From Puia sp963711345 (lineage in GTDB: Bacteria > Bacteroidota > Bacteroidia > Chitinophagales > Chitinophagaceae), in assembly GCA_963711345.1 (NCBI GenBank), contig CAVQDS010000001.1, positions 806,001 to 870,000 of the forward strand: a stretch of 64,000 bases of DNA, written 5' to 3'. This document shows positions 35,216 through 43,644 of this stretch, one piece after another. Under the pieces are notes generated by a model, which was not told the origin of the DNA, made no database searches, and saw nothing but the letters and a program-made list of their open reading frames with translations. Positions within the stretch are counted from its first letter, which is position 1. The number at the start of each line of letters is the position of its first letter. The translations under genes were made by a program, and so were the position numbers.

Positions 35216-35351
35216 TATGGAAGTGTGGAAGTGTGGTTATATATGTCTTTTACTTTGCGCTTTGGCCTTAAGCCTTACGCCTTAAGCCTTAAGCTTTAAG
35301 CCTCAAGCTTTACGCCTTACGCCTTAAGCTTTACGCCTTACGCCTTACGCC
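35216..35351. repeat. Composite array between convergent genes (octamer then heptamers)
   Basis: Two copies of GGAAGTGT-type octamer (35219-35236) follow the SRPBCC stop. From 35266 to 35349 about twelve heptamers of CCTTAAG/CCTTACG/CTTTACG type run up to, and include, the TAA stop (read on the - strand) of the fumarylacetoacetase-family gene. The same intergenic region thus carries two unrelated unit families. Confidence 0.85.
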
Positions 35352-36322
35352 GGTTCAAGCAAAATTTCATTCCGTAAAGTTCCGAGTCCATCTATTTTCA
35401 ATTCCACTATATCACCGGGTTGCAACCATTGTTCTTTATATCCCGGATCATTTAATTTTCCTGTGCCATTGAGTTCAAGGAAACATCCAGTGCCGACAGT
35501 TCCTGATCCGATAATATCCCCCGGATATATTTCAACTCCATAAGATGCTCTTGCAATTAATTCTGCAAAAGTCCACTCCATATCTGAGAGATTTCCTTCG
35601 CTCACAGATTTTCCATTTACTAATGCCGTCATTTTCAGGTCCCATGATTTTCCAACATGATTCTTTTTACAAGTTGTCTCATGAGCCTTTAGTTCTTCCA
35701 TGGTTACAAGCCAGGGTCCTGTGGTTGTGGCAAAGTCTTTCCCTTTTGCAGGACCCAGATTCAGTAGCATTTCTTCCATTTGCAAATGGCGTGCACTGAA
35801 ATCATTCATGATCATGAGGCCGGCAATATATTTATCGGCCTCTTCCGCAAGGATATTTTTTCCTTTTCTGGAAATGACGATGGCGGCCTCCAGTTCAAAA
35901 TCCAGTTTTTTAAAGTGATCGGGCATACAATAAACCGGTCCGGGTCCAAACACAGTATGATGGTTTCCGAAATAGAAAACGGGAAAGGAATCGAACACTG
36001 GCGTCATGCCGAGACCCCGGTTTCGCCGGGCTGTTTCAACATGTTGACGAAATGCGTAACCGTCCCTCAGAGAGGATGGGTGAGGCAAAGGTGCTAAAAT
36101 CTTAACTTCGCTTATTGGGATTCCCTGCCTGATGATTTGTGGTGATGTTGTAATTTTTTTTGAAACGGAAAGTAAATCGGGATAAACAGTGTCCCATTGT
36201 GACAATAATTTATCCATGGAATCCGGAAGTCCGGCATTCAGCATATATATATCATACACCCTGTCCTTGGAAATTAACCCCACACATTCATTTCCATTTT
36301 TTAAAAAACTGGTAAGCTTCAT
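35345..36322 (-). CDS. Fumarylacetoacetate hydrolase family protein
   Basis: The product has 325 residues and by context cleaves fumarylacetoacetate in tyrosine breakdown. The metal-site pattern appears as FELEAAIVISRKGKNI and IAGLMIMNDFSARHLQMEEM, with Glu, Glu and Asp ligands, and GDIIGSGTVGTGCFLELNGTGK near the end. It begins inside the end of hppD (ATGA overlap at 36319-36322), so the two are translationally coupled. The C-terminus LLEPA and the TAA stop fall in the heptamer array (35345-35347). Confidence 0.88.
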   Translation of the reverse strand: MKLTSFLKNGNECVGLISKDRVYDIYMLNAGLPDSMDKLLSQWDTVYPDLLSVSKKITTSPQIIRQGIPISEVKILAPLPHPSSLRDGYAFRQHVETARRNRGLGMTPVFDSFPVFYFGNHHTVFGPGPVYCMPDHFKKLDFELEAAIVISRKGKNILAEEADKYIAGLMIMNDFSARHLQMEEMLLNLGPAKGKDFATTTGPWLVTMEELKAHETTCKKNHVGKSWDLKMTALVNGKSVSEGNLSDMEWTFAELIARASYGVEIYPGDIIGSGTVGTGCFLELNGTGKLNDPGYKEQWLQPGDIVELKIDGLGTLRNEILLEPA

Positions 36323-37413
36323 AAATTTCCTCTTTTTTCCTGTTCGTGTTCAATAGCTTCAAACAGCGCTTTGAAATTCCCCTTTCCAAAACTTTTAGCT
36401 CCCTTACGCTGGATGATCTCAAAGAAAACTGTTGGCCTGTCCTGCACAGGCTTACTGAAAATTTGTAAGAGATATCCATCCGGATCGCGATCCACGAGAA
36501 TACCCAGATTTTTCAGCGGTTCAAGATCTTCTTCTATTTTTCCCACACGGCTTTCCAATTCATCGTAATAACTGGTGGGCACTTTTAAAAATTCTATACC
36601 CCGTCTCATCAGCTCACTTACAGTACCTACTATGTTTTTTGTTGCAAAAGCTACATGCTGAACACCTTCTCCATTAAAAAATTCGAGGAACTCTTCAACC
36701 TGCGATTTTCGTTTGCCTTCTGCGGGCTCATTTATCGGAAATTTAACCTGTCCGTCACCGTTACTCATTACCTTACTCATAAGGGCGGAATATTCAGTAG
36801 AAATATCCGTATCGTCAAAAGTTAAAATATTTTTGAATCCCATGGTAGTTTCATAAAAAGAAACCCACTTGTTCATTTGGTTCCAGCCTACATTACCCAC
36901 ACAATGATCAACGTATAATATTCCGGTGGATTCGGGCCGGTAATCAGAAATCCATGGCTCATAACCCGGCATAAATATTCCATTATATTTTTTTCTGGCA
37001 ACAAACAGATGTACGGTATCTCCATAGAGCCTGATTCCACTCAGACCAAGTTTACCTGAATTGTCAGATAAAACAGCAGGTTCCATATAACTCTTTGCGC
37101 CTCTTTGAGTGGTTTCCTTCCATGCTTTTTCCGCATCCTCTACTTCCAGTGCAATAGCTTTGACGGAATCACCATGTTTCAGGACTTCCTGAGCGATGGT
37201 ATGGTCGGGCCGAAGGGCTGAAGTAAAAACGAAGGTTAATTTGTTTTGACGAACAACATAACTGGCACGGTCTTTTAAACCGGTTTCAGGTCCCGCGTAA
37301 GCAATTCCCTGGAATCCAAATGCAGTTTTATAATAATGGGCGGCCTGTTTTGCATTGCCCACATAGAATTCAATATAATCTGTGCCAAGCAAGGGCAGAA
37401 AATCATTTTCCAT
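36319..37413 (-). CDS. hppD: 4-hydroxyphenylpyruvate dioxygenase
   Basis: The product has 364 residues in the two-domain vicinal-oxygen-chelate fold. It converts 4-hydroxyphenylpyruvate to homogentisate. The iron ligands are visible as His in GILYVDHCVGNV, His in GVQHVAFATKN and Glu in RPTVFFEIIQRKGA; the C-terminal GKGNFKALFEAIEHEQEKRG helix closes the site. It is the first gene of a two-gene operon with the fumarylacetoacetase-family gene and divergent to hmgA, so three steps of tyrosine catabolism are together. Maleylacetoacetate isomerase is not seen. Confidence 0.95.
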   Translation of the reverse strand: MENDFLPLLGTDYIEFYVGNAKQAAHYYKTAFGFQGIAYAGPETGLKDRASYVVRQNKLTFVFTSALRPDHTIAQEVLKHGDSVKAIALEVEDAEKAWKETTQRGAKSYMEPAVLSDNSGKLGLSGIRLYGDTVHLFVARKKYNGIFMPGYEPWISDYRPESTGILYVDHCVGNVGWNQMNKWVSFYETTMGFKNILTFDDTDISTEYSALMSKVMSNGDGQVKFPINEPAEGKRKSQVEEFLEFFNGEGVQHVAFATKNIVGTVSELMRRGIEFLKVPTSYYDELESRVGKIEEDLEPLKNLGILVDRDPDGYLLQIFSKPVQDRPTVFFEIIQRKGAKSFGKGNFKALFEAIEHEQEKRGNL

Positions 37414-37608
37414 AATAAAGATTTAAGAATATAAATTGGAGGGCGGAATATCTCTTATTGAAAAAGATTCAACGAACCGGTGGCAAGCGATATCAGTAAA
37501 AAAATATATCGCCTGCGCTGGTCAACAAATAACTTACGGGCATAATCTGGACGCATGAGTACCCTAAAATTAAATAAAATAAATTTGTTTGAATTGTTTA
37601 ATTGAAAC

Positions 37609-37617
37609 TGAACTTTG
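37609..37617 (+). promoter_or_regulatory. Putative -7 region for hmgA
   Basis: TGAACTTTG resembles TAnnTTTG with one mismatch. A TTTG at 37588-37591 lies 18-19 bases upstream as a -33 box. It is 27 bases before the hmgA ATG. Confidence 0.4.
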
Positions 37618-37643
37618 TACCTGCAGTTTAAAAAATCAATATA

Positions 37644-38801
37644 ATGGCACATTATATCAGCAGAGGTATTATTCCACCCAAACGACATACACAGTTCCGA
37701 AGCCACGACGGGAAATTATATTCTGAAGAGCTGGTGTCGACCGAAGGATTTTCAAGCGATTATTCCCTTCTTTACCATATTCATGCACCTACCCAGATCC
37801 TGCGTACAGATGAGCCTTCTCCGGTAGTCATAAATATTTCTGAAGAAAAAATGCTTAAACACAGGAGCCTGGAAGGTTTTAAATTGAATCCGGAAGAAGA
37901 TTACCTGGAAAGCCGTAAACCCATACTGGTTAATCGTGACGTACATATCACACTCGCAGCGCCCAAACAATCACTTACAAGCTATTTTTTTAAAAATGCC
38001 GATGCAGATGAACTGATTTTTATACATGAAGGCAGCGGGAAATTATTAACCCTGTATGGAGAACTCAGTTTTACATATGGCGATTATATTCATATCCCCA
38101 GGGGAGTCATTTATCAGATTCATTTTGATAATTTCATTAATCGCCTTTTCATCGTTGAAGCATTCAGCCCCATCCGCTATCCCAAAAAGTACATAAGTAA
38201 ATATGGTCAGTTACTTGAACATTCACCATACTGCGAGCGGGATATGCGGGAACCAGTATTTACTTCGGCTATTAATGAAACGGGAGATTTTCTGGTACGT
38301 ATTAAAAAACAGGGAATGCTTTATGGAATTCATTATGCCCATCATCCTTTTGACGCAGTTGGTTGGGATGGCTGTTGTTATCCTTATATTTTTTCTATTC
38401 ATAATTTTGAACCCATTACAGGAAGAATACACCAGCCCCCGCCCGTTCATCTGACTTTTGAAGGAAATAACTTTGTGGTTTGCAGTTTTGTTCCGCGATT
38501 ATTTGATTATCATCCATTGTCCATACCTGTCCCCTATAACCATAGTAATATTGATAGTGACGAATTACTATATTATGTCGACGGAGATTTTATGAGTCGT
38601 AAACAAGTGAGCCGTGGCATGATTACACTTCACCCTGCAGGAATACCACATGGGCCTCATCCAGGCACTGTTGAGAAAAGTCTGGGTGCCAGGGAAACCA
38701 AAGAGCTCGCGGTTATGGTAGATACATTTCATCCTTTGCAATTAACTGATACTGCGCTAGCATTGGAGAACCCCGGATATACGACGAGTTGGAATGAATA
38801 A
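37644..38801 (+). CDS. hmgA: Homogentisate 1,2-dioxygenase
   Basis: The product has 385 residues and opens the ring of homogentisate to maleylacetoacetate. Typical cupin-like sequence is present: DELIFIHEGSGKLLTLYGELSFTYGDYIHIPRGVIYQIHF, YAHHPFDAVGWDGCCYPYIFSIHNFEPITGRIHQPPPVH, and HPAGIPHGPHPG with His ligands of the iron. The length is shorter than the ~430-residue proteobacterial and animal enzymes but usual in Bacteroidota. It is divergent to hppD. The stop is followed after two bases by a heptamer array. Confidence 0.93.
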   Translation: MAHYISRGIIPPKRHTQFRSHDGKLYSEELVSTEGFSSDYSLLYHIHAPTQILRTDEPSPVVINISEEKMLKHRSLEGFKLNPEEDYLESRKPILVNRDVHITLAAPKQSLTSYFFKNADADELIFIHEGSGKLLTLYGELSFTYGDYIHIPRGVIYQIHFDNFINRLFIVEAFSPIRYPKKYISKYGQLLEHSPYCERDMREPVFTSAINETGDFLVRIKKQGMLYGIHYAHHPFDAVGWDGCCYPYIFSIHNFEPITGRIHQPPPVHLTFEGNNFVVCSFVPRLFDYHPLSIPVPYNHSNIDSDELLYYVDGDFMSRKQVSRGMITLHPAGIPHGPHPGTVEKSLGARETKELAVMVDTFHPLQLTDTALALENPGYTTSWNE

Positions 38802-38802
38802 A

Positions 38803-38920
38803 GGGTTATGGGTTATGAGATATGAGATATGGGATATGAGTTATTGTCAACGATTTTTAAAATACTTTGATAGACCAGACCGAGCTACTAACCCATATCT
38901 CAAATCTCATAACCCATAAC
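38803..38920. repeat. Inverted heptamer array (GGGTTAT/GAGATAT family)
   Basis: Arm 1 (38803-38844) is six heptamers of GGGTTAT, GAGATAT or GGGATAT. Arm 2 (38888-38920) reads AACCCAT, ATCTCAA, ATCTCAT, the reverse complement. Arm 1 begins 2 bases after the hmgA stop. The next gene (SDR) starts 19 bases after arm 2. Confidence 0.86.
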
Positions 38921-38938
38921 TTTTCAAAAGAATAGAAT

Positions 38939-39703
38939 ATGTATGAGTTTAAAGATAAAGTTGCCATAATAACCGGAGCCGGCCAGGGAATCGGATTTGA
39001 AATTTGCAGGAATCTTGCAATACAGGGAGGAAGGGTTATTCTAAATGATATTGATCCTGAATTATCAAAACTTGCAGCTATGCAAATTAATCAGGTGAAT
39101 AAGAATGCATGCATTGCACTTCCGGGGGATTCGAGTAAAATAGAAATTATTAAAAAACTGGTAAGCGAAGCAGTTAATAAATTTGGAAGGCTGGATATCG
39201 CAATTGCCAACGCAGGAATTACCTTATTTGGAGATTTTCTTTCCTATACTCCTGAATCTTTTTATAAAGTAATGCAGGTTAATCTGGGTGGCTCATTTTT
39301 TCTCGCACAGGCAGCTGCCAATCAAATGAAATTGCAGTCAGATGGAGGGTCCATATTATTTACTTCTTCAGTTACAGGACACCAGGCACATAAAAACCTC
39401 GCTGCCTATGGAATGAGCAAAGCTGCCTTGGAAATGCTGGCGAAAAATCTGGTTATCGAACTTTCAGGTTATAAAATAAATGTGAATGCCATTGCTCCGG
39501 GAGCAACTCTTACGGAACGGACATTGCAGGATCCTGAATATATTAAAATCTGGTCAAGGATAACTCCCATGGGGAGACCTGCTCAAACAAAAGACATTTC
39601 AGATACTGCATTATTTCTCGTTTCAGAAAAAGCGAGGCATATTACGGGGCAGACTTTAATTGTTGATGGTGGTTGGACCGCTGTGAGCCCTCCACCAGAC
39701 TGA
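38939..39703 (+). CDS. SDR-family oxidoreductase
   Basis: The product has 254 residues, classical SDR length. Cofactor loop is VAIITGAGQGIGFEICRNLA, the NAG motif AIANAGITLFG, the catalytic Ser in SILFTSSVTGHQAH, and Tyr-x-x-x-Lys in AAYGMSKAAL. The C-terminal GQTLIVDGGWTA is usual. An acidic residue after the second strand (LNDIDPE) suggests NAD. It lies 53 bases before an SMP-30 lactonase gene; such pairs oxidise an aldose to a lactone and then hydrolyse it (inference). Confidence 0.9.
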   Translation: MYEFKDKVAIITGAGQGIGFEICRNLAIQGGRVILNDIDPELSKLAAMQINQVNKNACIALPGDSSKIEIIKKLVSEAVNKFGRLDIAIANAGITLFGDFLSYTPESFYKVMQVNLGGSFFLAQAAANQMKLQSDGGSILFTSSVTGHQAHKNLAAYGMSKAALEMLAKNLVIELSGYKINVNAIAPGATLTERTLQDPEYIKIWSRITPMGRPAQTKDISDTALFLVSEKARHITGQTLIVDGGWTAVSPPPD

Positions 39704-39756
39704 TTTTGAGCGCCTGCTGAAAATATTAACCGGTTTTAAACATTCATTCTTTACAA

Positions 39757-40632
39757 TTGGAAGAATTAGTTATCGATCATCGTTGTTTACTGGGCGAAGG
39801 ACCTGTCTGGGATATGCATCATCAGTCTATCTGCTGGGTTGATATCCTGAGGGGAGAAATTCATGAATACAGCCCCGCAGATGATTTACACAAAACAATT
39901 TCTGCAAAACAAATGATTGGCGCGATTGCCATTTGCAAAAACGGTCATTTCATCGCTGCGTTGAAAAATGGATTTGGATTTATTGACAGAAAATCAGGAG
40001 CAACTATGATGATCTCGAATCCCGAGCCTCACCTGCCAGGCAACCGGTTTAATGATGGCAAGTGTGATCCCGCAGGAAGATTCTGGGCAGGAACAATGTC
40101 TCATACCGACGAACCTGAAAAGGGAAGTCTTTATTTATTAGGTAAAGATCTTTCTGTTACACAAAAAATCGAAAATGTTTCAATCAGCAATGGTTTGGCA
40201 TGGAGTCCTGACCAGAATACCTTTTATTACATTGATACACCTACAAAAAAGGTAGCGGCTTTTCATTTCGATAAAACAAATGGTAATATCGAAAATAAAA
40301 GATATGTCATTCAATTTTCAAATAATGAAGGAACCCCTGATGGCATGACTATAGACAGCGAAGGAATGTTGTGGATTGCGCACTGGGATGGCTGGCAGAT
40401 AAGCCGGTGGAATCCTGTGACAGGCGAAAAAATCAAAACGATTCTGTTGCCGGTATCCAGGGTAACCTCCTGTTGTTTTGGAGGAAAAAACCTGGATGAT
40501 TTATATATTACTTCTGCCAGTACCGGCCTGAGCGATGACCAATTAAGAAAAGAGCCATTGGCAGGATCTATATTTGTAATTAAAAATACTGGGTTTCACG
40601 GATTGCCCGCTTTCGAATTTGACATTAATTAA
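39757..40632 (+). CDS. SMP-30/gluconolactonase family protein
   Basis: The product has 291 residues in a six-bladed propeller with the family's metal-site motifs: LLGEGPVWDMHHQSICWVDILRGEIHEY (first Glu), NRFNDGKCDPAGRFWAGTM (Asn, Asp), VSISNGLAWSPDQNTFYYIDTPTKKV (Asn) and TPDGMTIDSEGMLWIAHWDG (Asp). It should hydrolyse a sugar lactone. The likely start is TTG at 39757, because the conserved N-terminus begins there. It is co-directional with the SDR gene. Confidence 0.9.
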   Translation: MEELVIDHRCLLGEGPVWDMHHQSICWVDILRGEIHEYSPADDLHKTISAKQMIGAIAICKNGHFIAALKNGFGFIDRKSGATMMISNPEPHLPGNRFNDGKCDPAGRFWAGTMSHTDEPEKGSLYLLGKDLSVTQKIENVSISNGLAWSPDQNTFYYIDTPTKKVAAFHFDKTNGNIENKRYVIQFSNNEGTPDGMTIDSEGMLWIAHWDGWQISRWNPVTGEKIKTILLPVSRVTSCCFGGKNLDDLYITSASTGLSDDQLRKEPLAGSIFVIKNTGFHGLPAFEFDIN

Positions 40633-40673
40633 TCCCTCATGTTATAAATAAAACAAAGATTCTGATGATAATT

Positions 40674-41393
40674 TTAGCGCCTGATCATTTTGTCTTTAAT
40701 AATCTCATTCATGACTTTTTCCCGCAGGTTCTGACTAACAGAGATTTTTGCACTTCCTATATTTAAGATGTTTCCCTCAATACTTTTTATCTTACTAATG
40801 TTCACAATGAATGATTTATGAACTTTTAAAAATGTCTTTGCGGGCAATTGTTCTTCCAAACCCTTAATGGTGATATAAACCATCATTTTTTTTGAATTCG
40901 TATAAAGCAGAACATAATTCATCATAGCCTCAGCAAATAAGAGTTCATCATAAAACACTTTTTCAATCTGATTGTCGCATTTAATAAAAAAGTGATCGCT
41001 TTGACTATTTAGCTGAACATGAAGATTATTTTTTAACTCTCTGAATTCTTTCACCTTATTACAAGCTTTCAGGAATCTTTCGAATGATATGGGTTTTACC
41101 AGGTAGTCCAAAACATCTAATCCGAAAGCTTCAACGGCATATACGGGATAGGCAGTTGTAATAATAATATTTGCATCTGATTTATATGATTTTAAAAAAT
41201 CGACTCCATTTATTTTTGGCATATTGATGTCTAAAAATAAGAGATCGATGTCGTTATCATTGAGCAAGGGCATCGCTTTCAAAGGATTTTCCGCAACGCC
41301 TTTCAATTCGAGAAATTCAATTTCTTCCACATACTCCAGCAAAATTTTCCTGGCAACAGGTTCATCTTCTATAATGATACATTTGATTTTCAT
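40674..41393 (-). CDS. LytTR-family response regulator
   Basis: The product has 239 residues: a receiver domain (residues 1-120; CIIIEDEPVARK, phosphoacceptor Asp in LLFLDINMPKINGVDF, Lys in DYLVKPISFERF) and a LytTR DNA-binding domain (about 140-236; HFFIKCDNQIEKVFYDELLFAEAMMNYVLLY, FLKVHKSFIVNISKIKSIEGNIL). It is translationally coupled (ATGA at 41390-41393) to the histidine kinase upstream. The target genes are not visible; the divergent DoxX gene is a candidate. Confidence 0.93.
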   Translation of the reverse strand: MKIKCIIIEDEPVARKILLEYVEEIEFLELKGVAENPLKAMPLLNDNDIDLLFLDINMPKINGVDFLKSYKSDANIIITTAYPVYAVEAFGLDVLDYLVKPISFERFLKACNKVKEFRELKNNLHVQLNSQSDHFFIKCDNQIEKVFYDELLFAEAMMNYVLLYTNSKKMMVYITIKGLEEQLPAKTFLKVHKSFIVNISKIKSIEGNILNIGSAKISVSQNLREKVMNEIIKDKMIRR

Positions 41394-42406
41394 GAGAGAT
41401 CGATTGTTAATGTGGTTTCGTAAAAATGCAATTCGTTTTTTATGGTATATCTGAATTTACCGGGATACAAAAGCTCAAGCCTCCTTTTCAAATTGGCTAC
41501 CCCGATTCCATTAGTTTTTTTTCCAACATCAGATTCCTGGGTGTCTTTTGTATTTGAAAACGTTCCGTACAGTATATTATCTTTTGTAGACAAGCAGATA
41601 CAGATTTTATTTTCCCTGTCAGGAAAACTGCTGACAAATTTGAATGCATTTTCTATCAAAACGACCAGTAATAGCGGTGCAATCACCAAACCTGGTTTTA
41701 TTTTTTCTATTTGAAAGTTTATTTGCAAAATTTCATCTTTTCGCAATCGGTGGAAGGAAATAAAATCATTTATGTAATTAATCTCTTTTTCAAGACTTAC
41801 TTTTTCTTCAGTGCATTCATAAAGCTGGTACCTGAGCAATTCAGAAAATTGCAAAAGGGTATTTCTTGCAACCTGGTTGCATTTCTCGATATGACCGTAA
41901 ATGGTATTCAAAGAATTAAAAAGTGCGTGTGGGTTAATTTGGGCTTTTAAATAATCCAATTCGGTTTTCACCTTTTCTTTTTCCATCAGTTCAAGTTGCT
42001 GGTGGGCCTGCCCCCTTTCAATCATCATATTCCCGATTGTAATCAGAAGTACCCAGAGTGAAATATTGATCAGTGAATGAATATAGAGAGAAGGGAAATC
42101 GACGATAGCGGTAACATGAAAATAGTGCTGATTCATATAATAAGCAATCAGGGATCTGCCCATTGCAGAAAGTGAAACAGTCAACAGGGAACCCGTTATA
42201 AACAGGCCATATTTTCTTCGAAAAAGAAATCCGGGGATGATGAAGTTGTTAATGATATAATAATCCGCAGTAATGAAAATCAAATAACAAAATTCGATTG
42301 TCATCGTCCTGGTAATGGAGATGGAATAACTGCGAAAAATAACCACCCACAGTATATATAATGTGGCCCAGAATAAAAAATGGAATAATAGAGGCCTGCC
42401 TTTCAA
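41390..42406 (-). CDS. LytS-like sensor histidine kinase
   Basis: The product has 338 residues with four hydrophobic spans in the first 140, then the His_kinase domain: LDYLKAQINPHALFNSLNTIYGHIE carries the phosphoacceptor His. The usual INPHFLFN reads INPHALFN here. The ATPase part has N and G boxes (LVIAPLLLVVLIENAFKFVSSF; NGIGVANLKRRLELLYPGKFRY). It should phosphorylate the LytTR regulator that overlaps it by four bases. The signal sensed is unknown; there is no periplasmic domain. Confidence 0.92.
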   Translation of the reverse strand: MKGRPLLFHFLFWATLYILWVVIFRSYSISITRTMTIEFCYLIFITADYYIINNFIIPGFLFRRKYGLFITGSLLTVSLSAMGRSLIAYYMNQHYFHVTAIVDFPSLYIHSLINISLWVLLITIGNMMIERGQAHQQLELMEKEKVKTELDYLKAQINPHALFNSLNTIYGHIEKCNQVARNTLLQFSELLRYQLYECTEEKVSLEKEINYINDFISFHRLRKDEILQINFQIEKIKPGLVIAPLLLVVLIENAFKFVSSFPDRENKICICLSTKDNILYGTFSNTKDTQESDVGKKTNGIGVANLKRRLELLYPGKFRYTIKNELHFYETTLTIDLS

Positions 42407-42575
42407 TGCCTATTTTTTACAAAAGTAGCAACATCATTCAGGTAATATTATTTATTACACAAATGGCGTGGAATTCTTGATAATCCCCTGTTTGATCAAG
42501 GGAAAGCAATGGTTGATGTAAATTGTTTTGTCAGGTTGTACAATGAGCGGAAATTTGTTTTCTGAATTAAATAAT

Positions 42576-43121
42576 ATGAAAAAAATAATTACCTGGTTTA
42601 CGAATCCGCCTGTTACAGGCCAGACATCCATTTTGATTATTCGCCTGATGGCCGGAACAGTATTTTTTTGGGAAGGTTTATTGAAATTTGTTTATGTAAA
42701 TCAGGGCGTCGGGCGATTTACGAAACTGGGTTTTCCCTTTCCGGCAACGACGGCACACCTGATTGCAACAGGTGAGATCATTGGAGGTTTGCTTCTTATT
42801 TTTGGACTTTTCACCAGGATCGTATCATTCTATTTTATTATTCAGATGATCGTAGCGGTGCTCAGTACTAAGATTGATTTATATCTTGGAACAAGTCCAT
42901 TACCATTGCCTCCTGCACCTCCAAAAATGGGCATATGGGCCGTTCTTCATGAAACCAGGTCAGATTATGCCCAAATTCTATCCTGCCTGTTTCTTTTGAT
43001 TGAAGGAAGTGGAAGAAGGTCCCTCGATTTCATTATTTCCACGAAACATAAGCTTTACAGAATGGGTGGAATTGCAGAACAGGCAGCTATAAAACAAAAA
43101 AAAGTTAAGGTTCGAACTTAA
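42576..43121 (+). CDS. DoxX family membrane protein
   Basis: The product has 181 residues with about four membrane spans (ILIIRLMAGTVFFWEGLLKFV; TAHLIATGEIIGGLLLIFGLFTRIVSFYFIIQMIVAVLSTK). Family DoxX/DoxD proteins are linked to thiol or quinone redox chemistry in the inner membrane. The ATG at 42576 is chosen because it is next to the first span and has the usual AT-rich leader; an upstream start at 42528 adds 16 residues without features. It is divergent to the LytS/LytR pair. Confidence 0.85.
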   Translation: MKKIITWFTNPPVTGQTSILIIRLMAGTVFFWEGLLKFVYVNQGVGRFTKLGFPFPATTAHLIATGEIIGGLLLIFGLFTRIVSFYFIIQMIVAVLSTKIDLYLGTSPLPLPPAPPKMGIWAVLHETRSDYAQILSCLFLLIEGSGRRSLDFIISTKHKLYRMGGIAEQAAIKQKKVKVRT

Positions 43122-43137
43122 CTTGTTGACTCATAAG

Positions 43138-43210
43138 TGGAGGATACCGGGATCGAACCGGTCACCTCTAACATGCCATGCTAGCGCTCTACCAGATGAG
43201 CTAATCCCCC
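43138..43210 (-). tRNA. tRNA-Ala (anticodon GGC)
   Basis: Reading the - strand from 43210: acceptor GGGGGAT pairs with ATCCTCC; the D arm is GCTC..GAGC; the anticodon stem CTAGC/GTTAG encloses loop ATGGCAT with anticodon GGC; the T arm holds GGTTCGATC. The length is 73 nt and no CCA is encoded. GGC reads the alanine codon GCC. Confidence 0.93.
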
Positions 43211-43400
43211 TTCAGTCCACCAGAACATGTTGCAAACCAGTCTACGTACATTCGCCGATGATTGGGTATTCATACATGTTTTCAGGTAAAGACCTTTTAA
43301 CAGTTCCATCCATGAAGGAAGCTGATATTAAAGAGCTGCAAATATATCCAATCTAAACAAATCCCGGATGCTCTTGTTAATTATCTTTGATTCCATCACA

Positions 43401-43571
43401 ATGGGAATACTGCGCAAACTTGCCGAATATCTTTATATCAGGAAAAGAGATCCGAAAGAACCGACCAGCAGCTGGATCGGTTATATGAATACGATTAACA
43501 GGATTTCAATATTTATGTTCCTGGTCGGAATACTCGTTATCATCTTCCGTCTGATTTTTAAGAAACACTGA
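43401..43571 (+). CDS. Small single-span membrane protein, DUF6728-like
   Basis: The product has 56 residues from ATG 43401: MGILRKLAEYLYIRKRDPKEPTSSW, then INRISIFMFLVGILVIIFRLIFKKH with one membrane span. The N-terminal EYLYIRKRDP pattern with a single C-terminal span resembles DUF6728 proteins of Bacteroidota. A start at 43368 is possible. The TGA stop is 5 bases before an octamer array. Confidence 0.65.
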   Translation: MGILRKLAEYLYIRKRDPKEPTSSWIGYMNTINRISIFMFLVGILVIIFRLIFKKH

Positions 43572-43575
43572 AGAA

Positions 43576-43644
43576 AGTGTGAGAGTGTGAGAGTGTGAGA
43601 GTGTGAGAACAAATGATGGACTCTCACACTCTCACACTTTCTCC
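43576..43644. repeat. Inverted octamer array (GTGTGAGA family) between convergent genes
   Basis: Arm 1 (43576-43609) is about four copies of AGTGTGAG. Arm 2 (43621-43644) is the reverse complement, about two and a half copies, and contains the TGA stop and last codons of lpxB on the - strand. The loop is about 11 bases. Confidence 0.86.

Noticed and set aside
43123..43356. 77-residue open frame over the tRNA-Ala gene
   Set aside because: It runs antisense through the tRNA and has no protein-like pattern.
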